Shown here: positions 1 to 6,173 of the stretch, piece by piece
Layout: every line of letters starts with the position of its first letter
How positions within the stretch are numbered: the stretch's first letter is position 1
Source: an uncultured Verrucomicrobiota bacterium
GTDB taxonomy: Bacteria; Verrucomicrobiota; Kiritimatiellia; RFP12; UBA1067
Assembly: GCA_946543025.1 (NCBI GenBank)
Contig: CAMNLN010000183.1
Span: forward strand, 1 to 7,073
Direction: 5' to 3'
Length of the DNA: 7,073 nucleotides
Notes under the pieces: model-generated
Told to the model about the DNA's origin: nothing
Database searches by the model: none
Seen by the model: only the letters and a program-made list of their open reading frames with translations
Position numbers and translations under genes: made by a program

Positions 1-474
1 GGGACGGTCGATCTTGCCGTTCGCCTTCTTGCCCCACGGCTTGCACGCGGTGCCGCTCTCGGTGAAGTGGTAGTCGAGGCGCATTGTGCCGTCCGCGAGG
101 GCGAGACGCGACACGGGCTTGTACTTGAACGTCTCGCCGTCCCGGTCCGGGCAGTCGATCGCGATGTCGCGCCGGATGGGGGACGGATCCGAAAGGCGTA
201 CGAACAGCGACACGCGGCGATCTGTCCAGTCGACTCCGCGCGCGCCGAGCACGGGCACACCGAACCACGTGTGCTCGGGGGCCTGGCGGGCGCGGTCGAC
301 GTGGACGGTCAGTCCGCCCGGCCCCACCTCCACTTGTCGCTCCGCCTCGGTGGCGTCGAGGAACGCGCCCCGGGAAAGCTTTCGCGCCTTTTCGTTGGCG
401 AACTCGACCACTGGCGCCGCCACAAGGGCGGCGGACATTGCTGCGGCGAGATACAGCGGAACGGCACGGTTCAT
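1..474 (-). CDS. Secreted protein, N-terminal part (beta-sandwich-like, runs off the window)
   Basis: This reading frame opens with ATG at 474-472 and stays open for 158 codons to the left edge, so only the N-terminus is visible. Residues 1-20 look like a Sec signal peptide: Met-Asn-Arg, then a hydrophobic stretch LYLAAAMSAALVAA, with likely cleavage near the VAA. The mature part is rich in alternating polar and hydrophobic residues (for example VDWTDRRVSLFVRLSD and DGTMRLDYHFTESG). That looks like the N-terminal beta-sandwich of a secreted carbohydrate-active or surface protein, but I do not recognise a named family. The start is well supported: a strong Shine-Dalgarno sequence (GGAGGAGGT) lies 6 nt upstream inside the glycosyltransferase gene. 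The ATG also overlaps that gene's TGA as ATGA, the classic arrangement for translational coupling. Function is unknown; a role at the cell surface or outside the cell is inferred from the signal peptide only. Confidence 0.8.
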   Translation of the reverse strand, partial: MNRAVPLYLAAAMSAALVAAPVVEFANEKARKLSRGAFLDATEAERQVEVGPGGLTVHVDRARQAPEHTWFGVPVLGARGVDWTDRRVSLFVRLSDPSPIRRDIAIDCPDRDGETFKYKPVSRLALADGTMRLDYHFTESGTACKPWGKKANGKIDRP

Positions 475-1508
475 CGGTAGACCTCCTCCGCCCATTCGTA
501 AGGCTCGGAATACGACTCGCCCAGCAGCGTCTCTACCATGAACTTCAGCACGCGCGCGCCATTGAAGATCGCGTGGTACTTCGCCCGGCCAGCCGAGGCG
601 ACCGTCGCACGCGCGGCGTCGTTCGCCTGGTACCACAGCACCTTTTCCGTCAGATCGTCCGCGCCGTCGAAGAACACGAGCTCCTTCTCCGTGAAGAAAT
701 GCTGCAAGTCGTTCTTCGCGCTTTGGAACGTAAGGATGCCGTAGCCCATCAGGTGCGCGATACGGTCGGATGAATACCACAGGTCGCCTTCGCGTCGATT
801 GAAGTTGAAGCTCATCTTCGAGGTGGCCAGCACCTCCTCGTAGGCCGCGCCCCAGATGGTGGGCATGCCGTCGAGGCCAAACCAGTCGATGGACATCTTT
901 GCGTCGAGCTTCTTCCGCATCTCGGCGATAAACGCCACGCGCGGGTCGGCGGGGTTCGGATTGCAGGCGTAGAAAGCGTCGCGCGCGAAAGACGTCTTCG
1001 CGCCGTTGTCCTGGTTCTCCATCGAGGGGTCGGACGGGTTGGGCATGTAGGCGACGAAGTTCTTCCCCGTGCGCCACTGCTTCAGCGGCTCGCCCGCCGT
1101 CGTCACGAAGATGCCGTCGCACGAATCCATCCGCGCCTTGCACTGGTCCTGCATGTGGGGCCAGTAGACGGGATCCACGTTAAAGTGCGCGATGCGTACG
1201 CTCGGCAGGATCGCGCGGATCCGTTCGAGCGCCCAGTTCTGGATGTAGTCGCAATGGCCGAGCAACACCACGTCCGGCCGGAAGTTGCGCGCCGTCAGCA
1301 CCAGCTTCTCGTTCGCGATGCGCCCGCCCCACGGACGAATCCATAGCGGCGCAAGGAGCCGCGCCATGTCGCGGTCCGAGAACTCGCATAGGCGCCAGTT
1401 GTTGCGGATCGCGCCGCACATCAGCTTGCGCCCAGGCCCCATGCGCAGGTTGCCGTACCGGCGAATCATCAGATTGTCGACGAGAAGTATGCGAAGCGGA
1501 CTGTGCAT
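471..1508 (-). CDS. CgeB-like glycosyltransferase (GT-B fold, group 1 family)
   Basis: This 345-residue protein has no signal peptide and should act in the cytoplasm, transferring a sugar from a nucleotide-sugar donor to an unknown acceptor. Residues 5-12 (LRILLVDN) form the first Rossmann strand. RPDVVLLGHCDYI (78-90) and RIAHFNVDP (105-113) are further strands of the N-terminal domain. YMPNPSDP (154-161) is the linker type seen in CgeB-like enzymes. The C-terminal domain carries SFNFNR (233-238), YSSDRIAHLMGYGILTF (245-261) and the ELVFFDGADDLTEKVLWY stretch (276-293), typical of PF13524. The frame is open up to a TTG at 1589, but those 27 upstream codons have only about 44% G/C at third positions, and LRILLVDN is the natural start of the fold, so I chose ATG 1508. 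There is no Shine-Dalgarno sequence, but an extended -10 box sits just upstream. The stop overlaps the next gene's start as ATGA. Donor and acceptor cannot be read from sequence. Confidence 0.85.
   Translation of the reverse strand: MHSPLRILLVDNLMIRRYGNLRMGPGRKLMCGAIRNNWRLCEFSDRDMARLLAPLWIRPWGGRIANEKLVLTARNFRPDVVLLGHCDYIQNWALERIRAILPSVRIAHFNVDPVYWPHMQDQCKARMDSCDGIFVTTAGEPLKQWRTGKNFVAYMPNPSDPSMENQDNGAKTSFARDAFYACNPNPADPRVAFIAEMRKKLDAKMSIDWFGLDGMPTIWGAAYEEVLATSKMSFNFNRREGDLWYSSDRIAHLMGYGILTFQSAKNDLQHFFTEKELVFFDGADDLTEKVLWYQANDAARATVASAGRAKYHAIFNGARVLKFMVETLLGESYSEPYEWAEEVYR
481..489 (-). promoter_or_regulatory. Strong Shine-Dalgarno site for the last gene
   Basis: The minus strand reads GGAGGAGGT, followed by 6 nt (CTACCG) and the ATG at 474. 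It lies within the Glu-Glu-Val codons near the C-terminus of the glycosyltransferase. It decides the start of the downstream secreted protein and fits coupled translation of the two genes. Confidence 0.8.
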
Positions 1509-1515
1509 GGCGACC

Positions 1516-1524
1516 AGTATACCA
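1516..1524 (-). promoter_or_regulatory. Candidate extended -10 promoter giving a leaderless mRNA
   Basis: The minus strand reads TGG-TATACT, matching an extended -10 element (TGN plus five of six bases of TATAAT). Counting from it, transcription would start near 1509, directly at the glycosyltransferase ATG (1508). I see no -35 box at the usual spacing, and no Shine-Dalgarno sequence between this element and the ATG. The element sits in the only clearly AT-richer spacer between large genes. It rests on one short motif, so chance is possible. Confidence 0.4.
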
Positions 1525-1558
1525 AAAAGGAGATGCGCCGTTTCAGTGCAGAAAGCCA

Positions 1559-1570
1559 AAGATGCATCTT
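1559..1570. promoter_or_regulatory. 12-bp perfect palindrome, candidate operator
   Basis: AAGATGCATCTT is a perfect palindrome in the 81-bp spacer between the GH127 stop and the glycosyltransferase start. Its centre lies about 55 bp upstream of the predicted transcription start, where class I activators often bind. It has no loop and no following T-tract, so it does not look like a terminator. The regulator is unknown. Confidence 0.3.
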
Positions 1571-1589
1571 GCAAACCTGAAAACCGCAA

Positions 1590-4037
1590 CTACCAGACCT
1601 GCCCGTCCGGAGCGAGCGACCAGTCGAGAAGGCCGGCGGAGACGTTCGGACGGAGAACGATCTCGAGGCGGACGGCCTGCGCCGTCACAGGCTCGGGCAG
1701 GCGGATGGCGCAGGGCCGGTCCTTGGCGATCTCTACGGACGCGCCCTCGACGGCCCGCCACGGCGCATCCTTCGCCGCGCGGACCTTGACCGTCGCCTTC
1801 AGCGGCAAACGGCACCCGCCGTTCGTCGCCTCGTCGTCGAGCCAGTAGACCGTCATGTCGCGGAGCTCTTCGGGGGTCGGCAAATCATACTGCACCCACT
1901 CCGTCGTCCCCTTATGCGGCCAAAAACTGAAGTGGCGACATTCCCGTCCGGCGGAGTCGGTCGGCTTCTGCCCGCAGGAGAGGGCAGATGGCGTATCGAA
2001 CTTCCAGCAATGCGAGACGGACGTCTCGCCGACGAACGCCGGCTCCGCGCGGTCGGCGGAAGTCGGCAGCCACGTCTGCATCTCGCCCGCGTCGCGGTGG
2101 CTCCACGCGAAGTAGGGAACGAGCGTAAGGGTTGTCGGCACCTCGGTGACGGCGCGCATGCCGCGCGTACGGGCCATGGCGGGCAGACGAATGGCAGGGA
2201 CATGCAGGCCGCAAATGGCGATGTCGGCCTCTTCGGCGCAAGACGCGTCGGAAACGTCAAGGTACTTGTTCAGCACATGGCCGCCGTTGTCGATCCCTTC
2301 GGCACAGTAGACGACGGGCCCGCGCTCCACGGCGAGGCGGCCGACGTCGTCCGTCACGCGCGCGTCGGCGCGGACAAAGCGCGGCGTCATCTTGAGCGAA
2401 AGCTCAATGCGGTCGCCGCGCGCCCAGGTACGGGAAATCGTCGCGTAGCCCTTGTCGAGCGCGAGCGCGACAGGCTTGCCGTTGACCGTGAGCGACACCT
2501 CGGCAAGCGAGGCGGGGTTGACCTGCTCGTAGAGCTTCGTGGGGACACACGCGCCGCGTGCCCAGCCGGGGATGCGCACATTGACGGTGAACGCGCGCGG
2601 CGCGCCGGGATCGATCGCGAGCGTGAGGCCGTCTCCGCGCCACGGGTAGCCGTTGTTCGACTGGCGCACCTTCACGTCGCCGCCCGCAAGGCGGAGCGTG
2701 GCGTCGCTCGCCATGAAGAGGTTCCAGTAGAGCACGTCGCCTGCGGTGGCGTAGGCGTAGGTGCCGAGCTGCGGGATGATGCGCACCACGTTGGCGGGGC
2801 AGCACGGGCATCCGTGCCAGCGCCAGCGGGTGACGTTGCCGCGCGAGGCGAGGGGATTGACGTAGAAGAACGCGTCGCCGCCGATGGAGACGCCCGACGC
2901 GAAGTTGTTGTGGAGGATACGCTCGAAGACGTCGACGTACTTCGCGTCGCCGTCGAGGCGGAACATGCGGAACTGCCAGAGCGCGTTGGCGAGGGCGGCG
3001 CACGTTTCCAGGTACCCCTTTTCGTTTGGCAGATCGAAGTCTGCGCCGAACTTCTCGCCGGCACGGCGCGCGCCTACGCCGCCGGTAACGTACATCTTGC
3101 GTCCGACCACGTTTTCCCAAATGGCGTCGAGCGCGGGACGAAGCGTCTGATCGCCCGTGAGCGCAAGCATCTCTGCCATGCCGGTGTAGAGGTAGCAGGC
3201 ACGGACGGCGTGGCCCACGGCCTCGCGCTGTTCGCGTACGGGCTGGGCGTCCTGGTAATAGGCGGCGTCGAACACGGTGGAGCCGGGCGTGCCGTAGAGC
3301 GGACGCAAGTCGGCGCGGCCGCGCCAGTCGATGAAGTTCTTGATCAGCTCCATCGTCGCCGGCTCGTGCGCGAAGCGCCAGAGCTTGGGGAGGGCGATTT
3401 CGGGCGACTCGTGTCCGGGAACGCGCTTGAGCTGGTTGCGTCCGTTGCCGAAGGTGCGCGAGACGAGATCCACGTTCCGCCACATCACGTTCATGAGGTC
3501 GTCCTTGCCCGTGAGCTGCTTGTGCGCGAGGGCGGCCTCCACGAGCTGTCCCATGCAGTAGAGCTCGTGGCTGTCCTGCAGGTTGCTCCAACGCGTCGGG
3601 CCGGCGCGCTTGCGCTCCTTGCCCACGCAGTCGATCGTGTGGGCGGTGTAGAGGTATCCGTCCGGCTCCTGTGCGGCGGCGATGATCGGTATGATCGCTT
3701 CGGCGCGCGCCTGGAGCGCGGGATCTGGATGCGCGAGACAGGCGAGGAACGCGCCTTCCATGATGCGGTAGAGGTCGGAGTCCTCGAACGAGTTTCCGTT
3801 GTAGGGAATGCCGAGCTTGCGCGCGGCGGCATTGCGGAAGTTGTCAAGCCGTCCCGCCTGCTCGTAGCGGTCGAGCGCGGCCGGAACGGTGACGAGGCGG
3901 TTCGTTTCCATGCGCGCGCCCCAGAAAGCGTCCGTCACGCGCACGTCGGGGATGGAGGGAATATCGATGGGGAAATCGCCCGCCGCCGCACCTGCCGACA
4001 GCAGGACGGCGAGAACCCGAACGAATGTCTTTCGCAT
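1590..4037 (-). CDS. Secreted GH127 (DUF1680) beta-L-arabinofuranosidase-like glycoside hydrolase
   Basis: This 815-residue enzyme has a signal peptide (residues 1-20, ending AGAAAG). The (alpha/alpha)6 catalytic domain covers roughly residues 28-420, followed by beta-sandwich domains to about 655. Family hallmarks are visible: YVTGGVGA (316-323), E328 as the predicted acid/base, E344 and C346 in YLETCA, and HGCPCCPAN (408-416) with C412 as predicted nucleophile and C413 as zinc ligand. E328 lies 16 residues before E344, the spacing of Glu322 and Glu338 in Bifidobacterium longum HypBA1. Residues about 670-815 (FWPHKGTTEWVQYDLPTPEE, YWLDDEATNGGCRLP) resemble a discoidin/F5-8C-type domain, which may bind glycans. 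The family removes beta-L-arabinofuranose from plant glycoproteins and arabinans, but GH127 relatives also act on other furanose-like sugars, so the substrate is open. ATG 4037 is supported by AAGAAAGGA 7 nt upstream. All key residues are intact. Confidence 0.93.
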   Translation of the reverse strand: MRKTFVRVLAVLLSAGAAAGDFPIDIPSIPDVRVTDAFWGARMETNRLVTVPAALDRYEQAGRLDNFRNAAARKLGIPYNGNSFEDSDLYRIMEGAFLACLAHPDPALQARAEAIIPIIAAAQEPDGYLYTAHTIDCVGKERKRAGPTRWSNLQDSHELYCMGQLVEAALAHKQLTGKDDLMNVMWRNVDLVSRTFGNGRNQLKRVPGHESPEIALPKLWRFAHEPATMELIKNFIDWRGRADLRPLYGTPGSTVFDAAYYQDAQPVREQREAVGHAVRACYLYTGMAEMLALTGDQTLRPALDAIWENVVGRKMYVTGGVGARRAGEKFGADFDLPNEKGYLETCAALANALWQFRMFRLDGDAKYVDVFERILHNNFASGVSIGGDAFFYVNPLASRGNVTRWRWHGCPCCPANVVRIIPQLGTYAYATAGDVLYWNLFMASDATLRLAGGDVKVRQSNNGYPWRGDGLTLAIDPGAPRAFTVNVRIPGWARGACVPTKLYEQVNPASLAEVSLTVNGKPVALALDKGYATISRTWARGDRIELSLKMTPRFVRADARVTDDVGRLAVERGPVVYCAEGIDNGGHVLNKYLDVSDASCAEEADIAICGLHVPAIRLPAMARTRGMRAVTEVPTTLTLVPYFAWSHRDAGEMQTWLPTSADRAEPAFVGETSVSHCWKFDTPSALSCGQKPTDSAGRECRHFSFWPHKGTTEWVQYDLPTPEELRDMTVYWLDDEATNGGCRLPLKATVKVRAAKDAPWRAVEGASVEIAKDRPCAIRLPEPVTAQAVRLEIVLRPNVSAGLLDWSLAPDGQVW

Positions 4038-4044
4038 GAAACGT

Positions 4045-4053
4045 TCCTTTCTT
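4045..4053 (-). promoter_or_regulatory. Shine-Dalgarno site of the GH127 gene
   Basis: The minus strand reads AAGAAAGGA, 7 nt before ATG 4037, and fixes the start just before the signal peptide. It overlaps by one base the TAA that ends the preceding protein-like segment. The same nine bases precede the DUF4965 gene. Confidence 0.7.
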
Positions 4054-4181
4054 TACCGAACGATGATGCTGAGGCCGCCGATCTTGCACGTCACCTTTCC
4101 GGCGGCGGCATCGTACGTGACGAACCCGTTGCAGTTCCCGGGCACGCTCCTGAAGGTTCCGGTCAACTGGCCTGGCGCGCG
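4053..4181 (-). pseudogene. 42-codon protein-like segment after the DUF4965 stop: gene remnant or readthrough tail
   Basis: Directly after the TGA of the DUF4965 gene, the same frame stays open for 42 codons to a TAA at 4055-4053. The translation begins RAPGQLTGTFRSVPGN and ends KVTCKIGGLSIIVR, resembling the beta-strand C-terminus of a secreted protein. By hand count, G/C at codon positions 1, 2 and 3 is 22, 24 and 37 of 42. That strong third-position bias is what real genes here show; the non-coding spacer before the glycosyltransferase has 12 of 27 at third position. No ATG is present, and the possible TTG and GTG starts lack a well-spaced ribosome binding site, so it is unlikely to be an independent gene. 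Two readings remain: the 3' end of a deleted gene, or an extension reached by readthrough of the TGA, which is followed by C, a leaky context. I slightly favour the remnant. The family is not recognised. Confidence 0.5.
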
Positions 4182-6143
4182 TCAAGGCGTTTCGTTGTTG
4201 AGCGGCGCGTACGCGCCCGTCTTCGCCTTGTCGCGGCTGGCGTACTTGCGCCAGATCGACTCGTCGTAGAGCGCGGGAATGAAGATGCCGCCGATCACGC
4301 TGCGGGCGCGGAAGCCGCGGTAGCGGCCGTTGTCGGCCCAGTACCAGTCCGTAAACGGGATGCGGTCGGGCGTCTCGTCCGCGAAGCGGTAGAGCGGCGC
4401 GATCAGCGCCTCGAAGTCACCGCGGTCGCCCGTGAGCGTGGCGGACCACACCGTCCAGTCGGCCTTCGTGTAGTTGAGCCGGCTGTCGAGCGGCAGGCCG
4501 TACGGCAGCAGCAGCTGGCGGTACGCGGCGAGCTCCGCCTGCGCCACTTCCGGCGGGAAGAGCTTGAGGCCGAGGATGCGGTCCCACACGAGGTTGTACT
4601 TCTGCGCCCAGGTGTCGAACGCATGCCGGGCCTTGTCGAGCGTCAGCTTGTGCGCGCCGAGGCGCCCGCCCTTCGCCGCCTTGCACCACTTCTTGGCCAT
4701 GTCCTCGGCGAGCGCGCGGTATTTCGCCGCCGCGTCCTTCTCGCCGCGCATCTTCGCCATCTCCGAGTAGCAGGCGAGCGCGATGATCGCCTTGATGGAG
4801 AGGTTCGCGTTGTGCGCGAGGTGTCCGGCGAAGTCGTCCGTGCAGAGCTGGTTGCCGGGGTCGAAGCCGAACTTCTCGAGGTACTGCGCCCACTTCGTGA
4901 CCGTGGGCCACCACTGCCCGGCGAAGTCGGCGTTGCCCTCGTAGTGCGCGAGCGCGCCGAGGCAGATGAGCATGTTGCCGCATTCCTCCACGGGCATCAG
5001 GCGCGTCTCGTCCTCGGCCGTCTCGCCGCCCGCGTAGCGTTGCTTCACGGCGAGCGGGTAGCGCCCCACGTCGTGCGGCGCGAACGGCCACGGCCAGCGC
5101 GGATGCGAGGCGTAGATGAGGATCGGCGCGAGCGTGGCGCGGGCGAGCGTCGGCGACGTCATCAGCAGGTGCGGGAATTGCGGATAGAACACGTCCACCG
5201 TGCCGATGCAGCCGTTCGAGTTGTTCTCCTTGGAGAAGTAGAGCGGCTGCCCGTTGCGATCGGCCACAAGCTTGCAGGCGGCAAAGGACTGGCGGTACGC
5301 GAGCGCGGCGAGCGTGGCGTACTTCTCGCCACCGAGCTTCACGAGATCGCACGTCAGCTCCGCGTCAAACGCGTCGAGTTTCGCAAGGATCGCCTTCCGC
5401 TCCGCCAGCGCCTGCTCGAGCATCGCCGTGAACGAGATGCCGCCGCGCCGCCACCAGGCCGGAAGCGCGTCGCCGAAAAACTGGATGGACTTCACGTCGT
5501 CGTACGCCAGCAGGAAATGAGCCTCGCCATTCTGCGGCGCGGACGGCCCCACCAGCCAGGCGTAGCCCCAGTTGCACCGTACGCGGTCACCGCTCTCGCT
5601 GAGCGGCGTCTGCTCGGCGCGGCCGATCGACATCGCGGGCAGTCCGGCGACGGTCGTCGTGTTCGTGACCATCGGCGCCTTGTCGTCGTTCGTCGCAAGC
5701 GCGGGCGAGATGGCGGCTCGGAGATTCCACTCCTTCGCCCCGCTCACGCGCACCGTCACGTAGGTGACCGGGCGCGAGAACACGTCCAGGTTGTCGGGCA
5801 GCTTGGCCGTCGAGAACCTCAATTCCACGGCGAGGCCGTCCTGCGCGAAGGTACAGACCGTCTGGGTGGGACGCACCTCCACGCCCTTCTGCAACAACGC
5901 CGGCACCTCTTCCGGCGCGCGGCCGCAGAGTCGCCACGTCTTGCCGTCCGCCTCCAGCAAGATGGAAAGAGGCTGCGGGATATCGGTCCAGTGGGTCGTC
6001 TCCACGTCCGTCAGCCGGTCGGCCGCGCTCCAGATCGAGAAGAAGGGATCCACCTGCACGAGCGGCACGGCGGGCGGACGGAACGCCGCCAGCGCGGGCA
6101 TCGCCGCCAATGCGAGAACAGTTGCCAGTTTTCTTGTCTTCAT
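4182..6143 (-). CDS. Secreted glutaminase-A-like protein (DUF4964/DUF5127/DUF4965/DUF1793)
   Basis: This 653-residue protein has a signal peptide (MKTRKLATVLALAAMPALA, cleavage near residue 19-20). Residues about 22-75 are a DUF4964-like start (RPPAVPLVQVDPFFSIWSA, then HWTDIPQPL). Residues about 85-300 fit DUF5127. The DUF4965/DUF1793 helical part, an (alpha/alpha)6-type fold, carries the conserved stretches SKENNSNGCIGTVDVFYPQF (304-323), PFAPHDVGRYP (353-363), MPVEECGNMLI (383-393), LCTDDFAGHLAHNANLSIKA (433-452), DWTVWSATL (562-570) and FRARSVIGGIFIP (611-623). The family is named after fungal glutaminase A, but most bacterial members are uncharacterised and often sit among glycoside hydrolase genes. 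Acidic residues in EECGN and CTDDF are catalytic candidates, which is inference. It follows the DUF2135 gene by 30 nt, so the two are probably co-transcribed. ATG 6143 has AAGAAAGGA 6 nt upstream. The length fits the compact end of the family. The stop is TGA followed by C. Confidence 0.92.
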   Translation of the reverse strand: MKTRKLATVLALAAMPALAAFRPPAVPLVQVDPFFSIWSAADRLTDVETTHWTDIPQPLSILLEADGKTWRLCGRAPEEVPALLQKGVEVRPTQTVCTFAQDGLAVELRFSTAKLPDNLDVFSRPVTYVTVRVSGAKEWNLRAAISPALATNDDKAPMVTNTTTVAGLPAMSIGRAEQTPLSESGDRVRCNWGYAWLVGPSAPQNGEAHFLLAYDDVKSIQFFGDALPAWWRRGGISFTAMLEQALAERKAILAKLDAFDAELTCDLVKLGGEKYATLAALAYRQSFAACKLVADRNGQPLYFSKENNSNGCIGTVDVFYPQFPHLLMTSPTLARATLAPILIYASHPRWPWPFAPHDVGRYPLAVKQRYAGGETAEDETRLMPVEECGNMLICLGALAHYEGNADFAGQWWPTVTKWAQYLEKFGFDPGNQLCTDDFAGHLAHNANLSIKAIIALACYSEMAKMRGEKDAAAKYRALAEDMAKKWCKAAKGGRLGAHKLTLDKARHAFDTWAQKYNLVWDRILGLKLFPPEVAQAELAAYRQLLLPYGLPLDSRLNYTKADWTVWSATLTGDRGDFEALIAPLYRFADETPDRIPFTDWYWADNGRYRGFRARSVIGGIFIPALYDESIWRKYASRDKAKTGAYAPLNNETP

Positions 6144-6149
6144 CTTTTG

Positions 6150-6158
6150 TCCTTTCTT
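6150..6158 (-). promoter_or_regulatory. Shine-Dalgarno site of the DUF4965 gene
   Basis: The minus strand reads AAGAAAGGA with 6 nt (CAAAAG) before ATG 6143. It lies in the 30-nt gap after the DUF2135 gene's TAG, which leaves little room for a separate promoter and supports co-transcription. Confidence 0.7.
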
Positions 6159-6173
6159 ATGCCGGATTGAAAT

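Noticed and set aside
67..773. Plus-strand open frames of 68 to 151 codons opposite the secreted protein and the glycosyltransferase.
   Set aside because: They overlap well-supported minus-strand genes, overlap each other in different frames, are arginine-rich and show no recognisable domain.
1509..1589. An N-terminal extension of the glycosyltransferase starting at TTG 1589, right after the GH127 stop.
   Set aside because: Third positions are only 12 of 27 G/C, unlike the coding sequence; no ribosome binding site precedes the TTG; and the Rossmann fold begins naturally at ATG 1508. The extension would also cover the promoter-like element.
4074..4109. A GC-rich inverted repeat (GCCGCCG / CGGCGGC, loop about 19-22 nt) between the DUF4965 and GH127 genes, as a possible terminator.
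   Set aside because: No T-tract follows, the loop is long, and such GC triplet repeats arise easily from alanine and glycine codons in this composition. It falls inside the protein-like segment.
1914..6170. A plus-strand open frame of 1418 codons, longer than any gene in the window.
   Set aside because: It is codon-aligned opposite the GH127 and DUF4965 genes, where stops could arise only from the sense codons TTA, CTA and TCA, which are rare in G/C-ending genes. Its product is arginine- and valine-rich with no recognisable domain, while the minus-strand products match known families along their whole length.
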